A DNA stretch of 64,000 nt from Candidatus Binatia bacterium (GCA_022820725.1 JAJEFA010000007.1:471215-535214), one strand, 5' to 3'; shown: positions 1 to 8,425, numbered from the stretch's first letter. Made by a program: numbers and translations. Notes: generated by a model from the letters alone, not told the origin.

Positions 1-163
1 CCCGTCCTGAGCTTGGTCGAAGGGGTCGTAAGAGTCAGTGTATGTGGATTGACAAAATTCGGGGCCATTTTTCCCGCTAAGTGCTGATCTTCATTAAGCC
101 CGCGTTGCGCGGGCCGTGAGCCAGAGCAGCGCTTGAGCGGTGTAAAATAACCCGGTGTACTCT
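1..163. other. Edge segment without a gene
   Basis: No coding signal is seen here. It holds a short motif at 5-22 (cctgagcttggtcgaagg) of a kind also present in variant form near 18665-18700, and a 7-bp stem with a TTG loop at 98-114. On the minus strand that stem lies about 100 bp past the stop of the dehydrogenase gene and could end the anmK-dehydrogenase transcript, but it has no good T-run. Confidence 0.4.
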
Positions 164-218
164 CAAGAGTAAGCGTGTCCTCTCAATAAACAGACATACG
201 CTGACACATGCACTCTTT
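164..218 (+). repeat. 54-bp palindromic element, copy 1 (degenerate, 55 bp)
   Basis: Left arm (aagagtaagcgtgt) and right arm (acacatgcactcttt) form an imperfect inverted repeat around a 25-nt centre that resembles the other six copies. It touches the 3' end of the minus-strand dehydrogenase gene, whose stop codon begins inside the right arm (complement of 218-220). It is the most diverged copy and has one extra base in the centre, so it may be old or decaying. Confidence 0.75.
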
Positions 219-1291
219 TAGCCAAAGAGTACATTCCGGACCGCCGCACAGAACGCTGTTGTTGAGGCGGACCCACCTTGGTCAGGCGGAAGGGTCTCGC
301 CGCTGGCGTACACCTGCGCGATTGCGTCCTCAAGACGCTGGGCCTCGTCGGGCCAGCCGAGATAGTCGAGCAGCAGCGCGGCGGAGAGCAGGGTTGCGGT
401 CGGATTAATGATGTTCTGGCCGGCGATATCGGGTGCAGAGCCGTGGACGGACTCAAAATAGGCATAGGTGTCGCCGTAACACCCGCTCGGTGCGAGTCCG
501 AGACCACCAATGGTGCCGGCAGCAACGTCGGACAGGATATCGCCGTACAAATTCGGCATGACAACGACGTCAAATTGCGATGGGCTGGCGACGAGACGTC
601 GCGCGAAATCATCGACAATGTATTGCTCATAGCCCAGGTCGGGATACTCTTTGGCCGTTGCTTCAACCACTTCACGGAATAAGCCGTCACTTTTCCGCAG
701 CATATTGTACTTGCTGGTACAGGTGACAAGCCCCTTCCCCCCCTGGGCTTTGCGTTTGCGCGCCAGTTCAAAGGCAAAGCGGGCAATGCGGCGGGAGCCG
801 TGCTCGGTAATCGCTTTAATGGCAAACAGGCCCTGAGCTGTAGTATCGAGCGGTTCACGCGTGATCGCACTCGTCAAGCCGAGTGGCGCAAGCGTATTCA
901 GGTCGCCCTCAACCCCCATATACAGGTCTTCCAGGTTTTCCCGAACCACTACAAAATCAATGGATTCCGGATTTTTGAGCGGGCTCCGAAACCCCGGCCT
1001 CCAGCGCGCCGGTCGGACATTGGCATACGTCTGTTTGCCCCAGCGCAGGTATCCGATCCCGCCGGTCGTGCCATTGGTCGAGCCAAAGAGAGTCGAGTCC
1101 GATTGGTCAATGGCTTCGCGTAGCGCACGCTCAAAGCCCTTTCGTGAGCCGTACTGCTTCACTCCCTCTTCACCTGATGGAAACTCGGTGAAGCTCAGGT
1201 CCAGCGCAAAGTTTCTCAGAATTTCGACCGTGGGCGCCATTGCCTCGGGTGCCGCATCATCACCGGGAATCACCACAACGCGCTTTGCCAT
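218..1291 (-). CDS. Isocitrate/isopropylmalate dehydrogenase family protein
   Basis: A 357-residue NAD(P)-dependent decarboxylating dehydrogenase of the beta-hydroxyacid family, cytoplasmic. The family signature NLYGDILSD at about 247-255 carries the metal-binding Asp residues, followed by ESVHGSAPDIAG at 280-291. The substrate loop reads VRENLEDLYMGVEGDL at 116-131, which resembles isocitrate or unassigned members more than classical LeuB, so 3-isopropylmalate, isocitrate, tartrate or homoisocitrate all remain possible. No leuC/leuD lies beside it. It starts 4 bp after the anmK stop on the same strand and is probably co-transcribed. Its last codons abut palindromic element copy 1. Confidence 0.85.
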   Translation of the reverse strand: MAKRVVVIPGDDAAPEAMAPTVEILRNFALDLSFTEFPSGEEGVKQYGSRKGFERALREAIDQSDSTLFGSTNGTTGGIGYLRWGKQTYANVRPARWRPGFRSPLKNPESIDFVVVRENLEDLYMGVEGDLNTLAPLGLTSAITREPLDTTAQGLFAIKAITEHGSRRIARFAFELARKRKAQGGKGLVTCTSKYNMLRKSDGLFREVVEATAKEYPDLGYEQYIVDDFARRLVASPSQFDVVVMPNLYGDILSDVAAGTIGGLGLAPSGCYGDTYAYFESVHGSAPDIAGQNIINPTATLLSAALLLDYLGWPDEAQRLEDAIAQVYASGETLPPDQGGSASTTAFCAAVRNVLFG

Positions 1292-1295
1292 ATTG

Positions 1296-2489
1296 TTATC
1301 CTCTCTGTTCGCTCAACCGCACATCACGATAGTTCTTACCAGGAACAATCTTTCCAAGAACGGCCGGCAGCCGCGCACCGGTTGCACTCGGGACGTTCGA
1401 GGGCAGGCCGTGCACAGTGGCGTAGGCTAAAACGGCAAATGCCAAGGCTTCCAACGACTGGCTCTCATAGCCGGTCTCTTCAAGCAGTCGGACGCGAACA
1501 CCGGGCAGGGCCTGAGCGAACCGCGCTCGCAGGGTCGGGTTGAGCGCTCCACCACCGGTGAGGTAGACCTCAGCCAGCGGGCCGTGCGGCAGGATAAAGT
1601 CGTGATACGCTCGGGCCATACTCGTGGCGGTAACGGCGCTTGCCGTCGCCACTTGGTCGTTGGGAGACAGCTTGAGTTGCGCGGCGCGTTTGAGGAATTG
1701 CTCTGCAAACGGCGCGCCGAACTCTTCCCGGCCGGTCGACTTGGGCGGTCGCCGGGCAAAGTACCGATGCCGGAGCAGTTCGTCCAAAAGACGGGCGTGC
1801 ACGCTCCCGGCCTTGGCCATTCGGCCGTTCCGGTCGTACCACTGCTTGCCCTGGGTAACGGTGTGGACAACGGTGTCGATCAACATATTCCCAGGGCCGG
1901 TATCAAAGGCCAGCAGGTCTTGGTTTGCGGAACGCGGCGGCAGGTAGGTCAGATTGGCAATCCCACCGATATTATGCACGGCAACCGCACGGCCGGACTG
2001 TTGAAACAGAAACGCGTGCACATAGGGAACGAGCGGCGCGCCCTCGCCGCCCAGCGCCACGTCTGCCGGCCGAAAGTCGGCTATCGTGGTGATACCAGTC
2101 CGTTGCGCAATGACGGCAGGTTCTCCAATCTGGAGGGTTGAACCTGGTCCGGGTCGCTGGTGGGGGTTGTGATAAATCGTATGTCCGTGGGAGCCGATGG
2201 CATCGACCTGCTCCCACGAGACAGCCGCATGTTCGCACAGCTTGAGTACCGCCCGGGCAAACAACTCGCCGAGGAGCACGTTGACTTGTGAGACTTCACC
2301 GGCATCGATCCGGGCTCCCTGGCTGACGCTCAACAAACGGGCTCTCACCGGTCGGGAGTAGGGGAATGAGCGGAATGCCCGTTGTTGAATACGGAAGCGG
2401 CCCCGCACGCGGGCAATATCGACCAGCACGGCATCAATCCCATCATGGGACGTGCCGGACATCAGGCCGATAACCGTCCGTTTTGACAT
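1296..2489 (-). CDS. anmK: Anhydro-N-acetylmuramic acid kinase
   Basis: A 397-residue kinase that opens the 1,6-anhydro ring of anhydro-MurNAc and phosphorylates it to MurNAc-6-P, a cytoplasmic step in peptidoglycan recycling. The N-terminal phosphate loop GLMSGTSHDGIDAVLVDI (about 8-25) is diagnostic. The actin-like fold is supported by HNIGGIANLTY, AFDTGPGNMLID and YLTGGGALNP in the expected order. Length matches the family (about 370-400). An aggaa sequence lies just upstream of the ATG. MurQ, the usual next enzyme, is not in this window. Confidence 0.95.
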   Translation of the reverse strand: MSKRTVIGLMSGTSHDGIDAVLVDIARVRGRFRIQQRAFRSFPYSRPVRARLLSVSQGARIDAGEVSQVNVLLGELFARAVLKLCEHAAVSWEQVDAIGSHGHTIYHNPHQRPGPGSTLQIGEPAVIAQRTGITTIADFRPADVALGGEGAPLVPYVHAFLFQQSGRAVAVHNIGGIANLTYLPPRSANQDLLAFDTGPGNMLIDTVVHTVTQGKQWYDRNGRMAKAGSVHARLLDELLRHRYFARRPPKSTGREEFGAPFAEQFLKRAAQLKLSPNDQVATASAVTATSMARAYHDFILPHGPLAEVYLTGGGALNPTLRARFAQALPGVRVRLLEETGYESQSLEALAFAVLAYATVHGLPSNVPSATGARLPAVLGKIVPGKNYRDVRLSEQRG

Positions 2490-2550
2490 GCAGGTTCCTA
2501 CGGGAGAATACCCTCATCCAGGGGGACGCGATGGTGAAACAATGGGGAGC

Positions 2551-2577
2551 CCAGGGAGAAGAGTCCCTCCTCCCTGG
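2551..2577 (-). terminator. Weak stem-loop after the SCP2 gene
   Basis: An 8-bp stem (ccagggag at 2551-2558 with ctccctgg at 2570-2577) lies between the SCP2 gene and anmK on the minus strand. It has no clear T-run, so a role in termination is only a suggestion. Confidence 0.3.
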
Positions 2578-2595
2578 ATGTGCGTAGTATGGTGT

Positions 2596-2934
2596 TCAGT
2601 CAGTCAGATCAAACTGAAAGACGGCATCCATGCCCTTGGCCGCCTCGGCATTGAACCCCTCCGGCATGCCGTCAATGACTTCCTGTACGGTTTCCAGCGG
2701 CGGGCTGCCGGCCTCCGGCGGCGAAAAGAGGTTTTGGAGCCTGAGCGCCAAGCCCATATCTCCGGCAATTTTCAGCTTGCCGCTCATAAACGCCATTTGG
2801 CCGTTGAGTTTACCGTTGATCATATCCAGGTAATCACTCTCCTTCATGGTGAGAGTAATATTCGGGGACGCATGGGTGCCCATCTGCACCTCGATGCTTT
2901 CGTTCGCGATACGGAAATGGTACTGGGTGGCCAT
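2596..2934 (-). CDS. SCP2 sterol-transfer family protein
   Basis: A 112-residue single-domain protein of the sterol carrier protein 2 fold, a cytoplasmic carrier of lipids or acyl-CoA. The core pattern [20 protein letters not shown] followed by [21 protein letters not shown] (about 30-70) is typical of the family. The start at 2934 is supported by gaggagg 8 nt upstream. The partner lipid is unknown. The many acyl-CoA genes in the window fit a carrier of acyl-CoA esters, but this is inference. Confidence 0.85.
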   Translation of the reverse strand: MATQYHFRIANESIEVQMGTHASPNITLTMKESDYLDMINGKLNGQMAFMSGKLKIAGDMGLALRLQNLFSPPEAGSPPLETVQEVIDGMPEGFNAEAAKGMDAVFQFDLTD

Positions 2935-3032
2935 CGCGGCTTCCTCCTCATCAATCCAGGATACGGATACGCTACCATAGATCCTTGTACCGAGAAACTA
3001 TAGATCGTGTTGTTGTATAGAGAGGGGAAGGA

Positions 3033-3575
3033 ATGAACATGACACAATGTGACAAAGAGGGAACGTGTTCTTCAACAGATAGACAGAAGGCGACACGTTC
3101 CCTCTTTACGGCACGGGAACGTCACTGGGCCGGGCTGGTGCTCCTTTTTGTGAGCCTGTTCATGGGAACGTCCAGCTACGCTCAGGAGAACCGACTTCAG
3201 GACGCCCTGGCCCAGGTCGCCAATGAATCAACGCTTGAAATTACAACTATAGGACGGAAGAGTGGCAAGCCGCGGACAAAACTGATTTGGTTTGTCTACG
3301 ACCAGGGAGCTTTGTATATCCAATCCGGACAAGACGGAAAAACCCATTGGTATCGCAACCTGCAAAAAACCCCACAGATGCAGTTGAAAGTCGGCCAACT
3401 CGTCCTCACCGGGAGGGCACAGTTTGTGACGGATACGGCTGAAACCGAACGGGTCCACGATCTCTTCCGCTCAAAATATTCCCTCGCGCGCGTTGCCGGA
3501 TTTGTCGGGTCCTCAATTGGGCATGGCAAGGTCATTCTGGTTGAAGACTTGGCTGACACCGCGCCACAAGAGTAA
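3033..3575 (+). CDS. DDN-like F420H2-dependent reductase family protein, membrane-anchored
   Basis: 180 residues. The C-terminal 130 residues match the nitroreductase/quinone reductase family DUF385 (deazaflavin F420-binding, DDN-like): LEITTIGRKSGKPRTKLIWF, then YRNLQKTPQMQLKVG. A hydrophobic segment at about 33-49 ending TSSYAQE looks like a signal peptide or anchor, which is unusual because most relatives are cytoplasmic. The start is set by gaggggaagga just upstream of the ATG. Codons 8-25 are made entirely by palindromic element copy 2, lengthening the segment before the hydrophobic stretch. ispD follows after 6 bp. Confidence 0.75.
   Translation: MNMTQCDKEGTCSSTDRQKATRSLFTARERHWAGLVLLFVSLFMGTSSYAQENRLQDALAQVANESTLEITTIGRKSGKPRTKLIWFVYDQGALYIQSGQDGKTHWYRNLQKTPQMQLKVGQLVLTGRAQFVTDTAETERVHDLFRSKYSLARVAGFVGSSIGHGKVILVEDLADTAPQE
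3054..3107 (+). repeat. 54-bp palindromic element, copy 2 (inside a CDS)
   Basis: A perfect 15-bp inverted repeat, aaagagggaacgtgt at 3054-3068 and its complement at 3093-3107, flanks a 24-nt centre. It occupies codons 8-25 of the DDN-like gene exactly in frame and encodes KEGTCSSTDRQKATRSLF. The stem carries GGA where other copies have TAA, which would be a stop in this frame. No flanking target duplication is obvious. Confidence 0.9.
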
Positions 3576-3581
3576 GCGTCT

Positions 3582-4274
3582 ATGCACGTCAATGTTGTCA
3601 TTGTTGCCGCGGGAAAAGGTACGCGGCTGCAAAGCGAGTTGCCGAAACCTTTTCTGTCCGTGGCCGGCAAGCCAATTCTCGTGCACACTCTGCGGCGTTT
3701 TGCCCCCATTGGGGCGGTCCGGCGCATAGTCGTTGTCGTTGCTGCCGAGCGCGAGGCCCTCTGCCGGGATGTGCTCCGCACGCACGGTCCCTGGCCACAA
3801 CCGATTACTATTGCCCACGGAGGAGCGGAACGACAGGATTCAGTCCAGAATGGCTTGGCCGCACTTGAGCTCCAATGTGAGATCGTGGTGATCCATGACG
3901 CGGCCCGGCCGTTTATCAGCGTGGAGGCAATTCAGCGTAGTATTGACACAGCCGCCGAAGCGGGCAGCGCGGTGGTGGCAACCCCTGTTCGCGACACCAT
4001 TAAACGGGCCGACGCACAGCACGCGATCCGTGAGACGGTCTCCCGACACGATCTGTGGCTGGCGCAAACGCCCCAGACATTCCGGGTCGGAGTGATCCGA
4101 GCAGCCCACCGCTGGGCACAGCAACGGGGTATCACGGAGACGGACGATGCCGCCATGGTTGAGCAAATGGGTCAGCCCGTCCGCCTCGTTCCCGGCGACA
4201 CGCTCAATTTCAAGATTACAACGCCGGATGACCTGGCTCTCGCCCAGGCAGTGCTGCAAGCGTCCGGGGACTGA
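3582..4274 (+). CDS. ispD: 2-C-methyl-D-erythritol 4-phosphate cytidylyltransferase
   Basis: A 230-residue enzyme that joins CTP and MEP to give CDP-ME in the non-mevalonate isoprenoid pathway. The CTP loop AAGKGTRLQSELPKPF lies at 9-24, GAERQDSVQNGL at 81-92, and HDAARP at 105-110. TPVRDTIK and the C-terminal GDTLNFKITTPDDL also match. Length is normal. IspF, often the neighbour or fused partner, is absent. The gene follows the DDN-like gene by 6 bp and is probably in the same transcript. Confidence 0.96.
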   Translation: MHVNVVIVAAGKGTRLQSELPKPFLSVAGKPILVHTLRRFAPIGAVRRIVVVVAAEREALCRDVLRTHGPWPQPITIAHGGAERQDSVQNGLAALELQCEIVVIHDAARPFISVEAIQRSIDTAAEAGSAVVATPVRDTIKRADAQHAIRETVSRHDLWLAQTPQTFRVGVIRAAHRWAQQRGITETDDAAMVEQMGQPVRLVPGDTLNFKITTPDDLALAQAVLQASGD

Positions 4275-4330
4275 CTGGATCGGAGCCAATGAGGCTATAC
4301 ATATAGTCAAACACTTTATCCGTATTTGAC

Positions 4331-4519
4331 GTGGAGAGGGCGATTCTCATTGGAGAAGTCATAGAACGCCAACGTGATCGAGCAGCGCGGGAATGGAAGT
4401 ACCTGGTCCGAGGGAATGCCGTTGATGGGCGACAGATAGTGGTCGTCAGTAAGCTGGGATATATAGACAGACTCGTGATAATAACAGTGTGGATTGATGA
4501 TGAACAAACTGAGATGTGA
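4331..4519 (+). CDS. DUF4258-like small protein (possible toxin), N-terminus uncertain
   Basis: The 62 residues from a GTG at 4331 contain the C-terminal two thirds of a DUF4258 domain: ERAILIGEVIERQ, then WKYLVRGNAVDGRQIVVV and IITVW. Similarity begins earlier (open from 4307), but a TAG at 4304 cuts the frame after an ATG at 4289, and the expected N-terminal HA-xRM-xR helix is missing. No ribosome site precedes the GTG. The gene may be truncated or broken. It overlaps the YgiT zinc-finger gene by 23 bp, the usual arrangement of a toxin-antitoxin-like pair. Confidence 0.55.
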   Translation: MERAILIGEVIERQRDRAAREWKYLVRGNAVDGRQIVVVSKLGYIDRLVIITVWIDDEQTEM

Positions 4520-4745
4520 CACGTGCGGAGAGCAAGTCGCCCGCATCCGCCACGTCTCCCGGAGCTATGGTTCTGGCAAGGACCTGCTCGTGATTGAGGG
4601 GATTCCCCTGATCTCGTGCTCAAGCTGCGGAGAAAGCTATTTCACTGCTGAGACACTTTACGAGGTCGAACGCATAAAGTGTCATCGAGAAGGATTCGCA
4701 GAGACTCGGCTGGGGTCCGTGGCAAGATTCCATCAGGCGGCCTGA
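4497..4745 (+). CDS. YgiT-type zinc-finger protein (MqsA-like antitoxin)
   Basis: About 82 residues. Two CxxC pairs, CDTCGE near the N-terminus and CSSCGE around 40, form the zinc-binding YgiT/MqsA N-terminal domain. The usual C-terminal HTH of MqsA is absent, so the protein is of the short type commonly paired with DUF4258 proteins. It starts inside the DUF4258 gene. Role as antitoxin is inferred from this pairing. Confidence 0.75.
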   Translation: MMNKLRCDTCGEQVARIRHVSRSYGSGKDLLVIEGIPLISCSSCGESYFTAETLYEVERIKCHREGFAETRLGSVARFHQAA

Positions 4746-4981
4746 TACAGCGATCTAGACGACGCACCAAAGCGCGTTGCTAAGTTTGATCGTTAGCGAA
4801 CAAGGAGGCTCGTAGAAGTGGCATTTCTTGAGTTTGAATGGCATGACGAATGCGGCTTTCTTGCATGAGGCTGCACGTGACTACTTTCGGCAATTCTTCT
4901 AGGCTATTCGCTAACCGGTTGTTCGAGGCGATACAGTAAACTGCGCCCCTTGGCTCTGCGTTATGCATTAAAGAACTCCTG

Positions 4982-5221
4982 ATGGCCCCCACTATTCACA
5001 GAGAACGAGGATTTCGGTTCTTTTTCTTCTCCCGAGAGGAGCCGCGGATGCATGTTCACGTTATCCGCGCGGAAGGTGAGGCCAAGTTTTGGCTGGAACC
5101 GGAAATTGAACTTGCGAGGAACTATGGATTGTCGCGTAGCCAATTGAAGGAAGCAGAAGAGATTGTAGAGGAGCATCAAAATGAGTTCCGAGCCGCTTGG
5201 CGTGAGCACTTCGGAAGCTGA
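4982..5221 (+). CDS. DUF4160 domain protein
   Basis: 79 residues matching DUF4160 through most of its length: MAPTIHRERGFRFFFFSREE, MHVHV, AKFWLEPEIELARN and EEIVEEHQNEFRAAW. Members are small and usually followed by a DUF2442 gene, as here with a 41-bp overlap. The pair behaves as a toxin-antitoxin-like module in comparative surveys, but the biochemical role is unknown. It lies 237 bp after the YgiT gene. Confidence 0.8.
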   Translation: MAPTIHRERGFRFFFFSREEPRMHVHVIRAEGEAKFWLEPEIELARNYGLSRSQLKEAEEIVEEHQNEFRAAWREHFGS

Positions 5222-5450
5222 GATTACGAGCATATCTGCGCACGGCGTCTGGTTGCTCGCCGGCGAAGAGGAGTTTTTTCTCTCTTATGAGGATTTTCCC
5301 TGGTTCAAAGATGTTTCCGTGGGGAAAATCCTGAACGTGAGGGAACCAACTCCCGGTCACTTTTATTGGCCCGAGTTAGACATTGATCTCGGAGTGGAAA
5401 CCATTCGCCATCCTGATCGTTTTCCACTTCGAGCTCAGCGTGATACTTAG
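5181..5450 (+). CDS. DUF2442 domain protein
   Basis: 89 residues with the DUF2442 core: ITSISAHGVWLLAGEEEFFL, then YEDFPWFKDVSVGKILNV and a C-terminal WPELDIDLGVETI. It overlaps the DUF4160 gene, its regular partner. Function unknown; a partner or antidote role for DUF4160 is inferred. It runs convergent with pilT, overlapping that gene's end by 4 bp. Confidence 0.8.
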   Translation: MSSEPLGVSTSEAEITSISAHGVWLLAGEEEFFLSYEDFPWFKDVSVGKILNVREPTPGHFYWPELDIDLGVETIRHPDRFPLRAQRDT

Positions 5451-6523
5451 CCCGGCGCGCGTAGCAGTGCGCGGCCAGCTTGACCAAAGAGGTTCGGGGT
5501 CGGGCTCTTGGCCTGCGCTTCTTCCTGCGTAATAAGCCCTCGCGTGGCGAGATCAGTAAGCGCCCGGTCCATGGTCTGCATTCCATCCTTTTGGCCAACC
5601 TGGAGAGCTGAAAGAATTTGGTGCCCCTTCCCCTCGCGGATCAGTGTGCGGACTGCCGGGCTGCCCACCAGGATTTCCAAAGCCGCGACTCGCCCTCCGC
5701 CTTTCTTTTGACATAAAGTCTGGGTGATGATGGCTTCGATCGCGTCGGCGAACTGAGTCCGAATCTGGGGTTGTTGGGCGGCTGGAAAGACATCGATGAT
5801 CCGGTCAACGGCCTGCGCCACGCCTGGCGCGTGTAAGGTGCTCAAAACGAGATGGCCGGTTTCGGCGGCCGTGAGAGCGAGTTGGATGGTTTCCAGGTCG
5901 CGCATTTCGCCAACCAGAATAATGTCGGGATCTTCGCGTAAGACCGCCCGTAACGCGTTGGCAAACGAGTGGGTATGGACACCGAGTTCACGCTGATTGA
6001 CAAGGCATTTCTTGGACTGATGGGCGAATTCGATGGGGTCCTCAATCGTGACAATATGACCTTCGACGGTCTCATTGAGATGGTTGACCATAGCGGCCAG
6101 AGTGGTCGATTTTCCACAGCCGGTTGGACCGGTCACCAGGATCAGCCCTTTTCTCCGCGTACATAATCGGCTGAGAATCGGCGGCAACCCAAGTTCATCG
6201 AACGAGGCACTCTGTGTTGGGATGACTCGAAACACCGCCCCCTCGCCGTGTTGTTGCATAAAGACATTCACCCGAAAGCGCCCCGCGTCACCCAGGTCAC
6301 AGGAGAAGTCGAGTTCGAGACTCTCCTCGAACATCTTTCGCTGGTCCTCATCCATAATATCGGACACCAGGGCGTGAACTTCATCCCGGGACAGCGGGGC
6401 CGGATCAAGTCGCTTCATGATCCCGTCGAGCCGCATCATGGGCGGCGCTCCACTACTGAGGTGGATGTCAGAAGCGCCGGATTGGACGGCGCGGGTAAGG
6501 AGTGCGGTTACCTCCGTTGACAT
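5447..6523 (-). CDS. pilT: PilT-type twitching motility ATPase
   Basis: 358 residues from the ATG at 6523, which has ggagg 6 nt upstream; a longer open frame to 6571 is less likely. A hexameric ATPase that retracts type IV pili at the inner membrane base. Walker A GPTGCGKST lies at 132-140, the Asp box and Walker B around 196-209, and the His box at 221-231. The C-terminal SPAVRTLIREGK matches the PilT AIRxLIRE motif needed for retraction. No other pilus genes are nearby. Confidence 0.92.
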   Translation of the reverse strand: MSTEVTALLTRAVQSGASDIHLSSGAPPMMRLDGIMKRLDPAPLSRDEVHALVSDIMDEDQRKMFEESLELDFSCDLGDAGRFRVNVFMQQHGEGAVFRVIPTQSASFDELGLPPILSRLCTRRKGLILVTGPTGCGKSTTLAAMVNHLNETVEGHIVTIEDPIEFAHQSKKCLVNQRELGVHTHSFANALRAVLREDPDIILVGEMRDLETIQLALTAAETGHLVLSTLHAPGVAQAVDRIIDVFPAAQQPQIRTQFADAIEAIITQTLCQKKGGGRVAALEILVGSPAVRTLIREGKGHQILSALQVGQKDGMQTMDRALTDLATRGLITQEEAQAKSPTPNLFGQAGRALLRAPG

Positions 6524-6635
6524 AGGAACCTCCGGCCGCGGAACAACATACGCTCGCCTCTTTCCCCGCAACTGTACGCAGAAGAAGAGTACGGAACAAG
6601 AATGAATGCTGGAGTGCTCGGCTGGCTTACCTTAT

Positions 6636-6689
6636 AAAGAGTAAATGTGTCCTCCAATACATATGAAATGCTGGATACGTTTACTCTTT
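6636..6689 (+). repeat. 54-bp palindromic element, copy 3 (intergenic)
   Basis: Arms aaagagtaaatgtgt (6636-6650) and atacgtttactcttt (6675-6689) pair with two mismatches around a 24-nt centre close to that of copy 7. It lies between the divergent pilT and enoyl-CoA hydratase genes. Confidence 0.88.
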
Positions 6690-6768
6690 TTATCTCTATG
6701 CACTCGTGGTCGCCTGTGGTAAGCCGGACGTTCTATTCTCCCTCCCAGCAGGAAAAGGAGACTCCACG

Positions 6769-7584
6769 ATGGGATATGAGACCATTATCTACGAGCAGGT
6801 CGAGGACAAGATTGTCCGCATGACGCTGAATCGTCCGGAGAAACTGAACGCCATGAGTCGCCAACTCTTGTCCGAGTTAGACGCGGCCCTGGAGGAGTTT
6901 GAAACGGACAATGATGCCAGTGTCCTGATCATTCGTGGGGCCGGCCGGGCCTTCTGCGCCGGGTATGATCTCCAGCCGGTTTCGGGGCCGGGGGGAGGCT
7001 TTACCGTCACCAATGACCGCTGGGGATTGCGTAAGATCGTTGCCCGTTGGCAGCGTCTATGGAACCTGCCAAAACCGACGATTGCGCAGGTCCACGGCTA
7101 TTGTTTGGCCGGGGCGACGGAGTTTGTCGGACATTGTGACTTGGTCTTTGCGGCCGACGATGCCCAGTTCGGCCATCCTGCCGGACGTTCGCTCGGAGTG
7201 CTCCCGTCGCTGGCCATGTGGCCCTACCTGATGGGGATGCGGAAGACCAAGGAGTTTCTCTTTACCGGGGATTCCATGACCGCGGCCGAGGCGCTGGAGA
7301 ACGGCCTGATTAACCACGTCTACCCGAAACAGGAGTTGGAGGACGAGGTGCTGCGCTACGCTCGTCGTGTTGCCGCGGTGCCGGTTGACCTGCTGACGCT
7401 CCATAAGGCGGCGACCAATCGCTTTTTTGAGGCCATGGGTCTGTATGCGGCTGAACAGTCGGCAACCGAATTTGACGTGATTGCCCACCAGACCGTAACA
7501 GTCAAAAATGAGGTCAAAAAAATGATGGAACGCGGTCTCAAAGAAGCCCTGCGTGAGCGTGACAAGCCGTTCGCCAAGAAATAG
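6769..7584 (+). CDS. Enoyl-CoA hydratase/isomerase family protein
   Basis: 271 residues of the crotonase fold from the ATG at 6769, which has aggag about 9 nt upstream; an earlier GTG at 6706 lacks support. The CoA-binding and oxyanion-hole segments are AFCAGYDL (61-68) and GYCLAGATEF (110-119). Of the two catalytic Glu of classical hydratases, the first is kept in GATEF, but the second falls in HPAGRSLGVLPS and appears missing, so the reaction may not be simple hydration. The histidine phosphatase gene follows after 1 bp. Confidence 0.88.
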   Translation: MGYETIIYEQVEDKIVRMTLNRPEKLNAMSRQLLSELDAALEEFETDNDASVLIIRGAGRAFCAGYDLQPVSGPGGGFTVTNDRWGLRKIVARWQRLWNLPKPTIAQVHGYCLAGATEFVGHCDLVFAADDAQFGHPAGRSLGVLPSLAMWPYLMGMRKTKEFLFTGDSMTAAEALENGLINHVYPKQELEDEVLRYARRVAAVPVDLLTLHKAATNRFFEAMGLYAAEQSATEFDVIAHQTVTVKNEVKKMMERGLKEALRERDKPFAKK

Positions 7585-7585
7585 C

Positions 7586-8293
7586 ATGGGAAGCCGGCTG
7601 ATGGACGGGCGCCGCATCTACCTGATGCGCCATGGGGAAACCCTGTATCAACGTGTGGCAAACGAGGGGGCGCTCGGGAACGGGGCACTGACCGAGCGTG
7701 GGCAAGAGCAGACTGCGGCGGTCGCCTTGCTCTTTCGGGGGGTGCCGCTTGATACGATTTACGCCAGTCCGCTTGAACGGGCGTATGACACCGCCCAGAT
7801 CATCGCCAAAGAAAAAGGGCTGGACATTCAAATAGCGCCGGAGCTGAGCGAGATCATCCCGAGTGATACGGTCTTGGCCCAAAAAAGCCTGACCGATATA
7901 TTTAAGGAGATTCAGGAATTCTTTAAGAATACGGACTCTGACTGGGACGAATCCTATCTGGGTGGAGAGAGTTTCCGTCAGGTCTATGCCCGTGCCGGAC
8001 GCCTCCTACAGGCCCTCTTAGCCAAAGATAATTGGCAGACCATTCTCCTTGTTGCGCATGGGGGCGTGAACAACGCCTTTTTGGCGCATGCCACAGGAGT
8101 TACGCAGGGACGGATTTTTAATATTGAGCAGGACTTCGGCTGTATCAATATTATTGACTTTGTTCACGGTCGTCCCTTTCTCCGCCTGGCCAATTTTACC
8201 CTCTACGATCAGCTCAAAATTCACCTGCGAGAGCACAGCTTGGATATTATTCTCAATTTGTTGCGGGGGCGCGGCATTATTGATGCCGATTGA
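7586..8293 (+). CDS. Histidine phosphatase family protein
   Basis: About 235 residues of the phosphoglycerate mutase/acid phosphatase superfamily. The catalytic LMRHGET is at about 13-19 and the second conserved His is in LVAHGGVN. The start at 7586 or 7601 cannot be separated because neither has a clear ribosome site. It begins immediately after the enoyl-CoA hydratase stop, so the two share a transcript. Substrate unknown. Confidence 0.85.
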   Translation: MGSRLMDGRRIYLMRHGETLYQRVANEGALGNGALTERGQEQTAAVALLFRGVPLDTIYASPLERAYDTAQIIAKEKGLDIQIAPELSEIIPSDTVLAQKSLTDIFKEIQEFFKNTDSDWDESYLGGESFRQVYARAGRLLQALLAKDNWQTILLVAHGGVNNAFLAHATGVTQGRIFNIEQDFGCINIIDFVHGRPFLRLANFTLYDQLKIHLREHSLDIILNLLRGRGIIDAD

Positions 8294-8365
8294 CCCTGAA
8301 GAGTCCAGCTTGGTCTTCATAAGGACAAAAACTTTTCATCGTCGAAAAAAAGAATGACAAACCTC

Positions 8366-8414
8366 TTGACTTGACCTTCCACTTTCTTTAATTAGTCTGA
8401 ATAAACTAGTTTAT
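8366..8414 (+). promoter_or_regulatory. Promoter and palindromic operator of the padR gene
   Basis: A TTGACT/TTTAAT pair (8366-8371 and 8387-8392, 15 bp apart) precedes a perfect 14-bp palindrome, ATAAACTAGTTTAT, at 8401-8414. The palindrome would sit near the transcription start and just before the ribosome site, a fitting place for autorepression by the PadR protein encoded next. Read from sequence; binding is inferred. Confidence 0.55.
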
Positions 8415-8425
8415 GGGGGTGCAAC

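Noticed and set aside
4780..4992. Small minus-strand frame between the two TA-like pairs
   Set aside because: No family, no ribosome site, and a composition unlike the neighbours.
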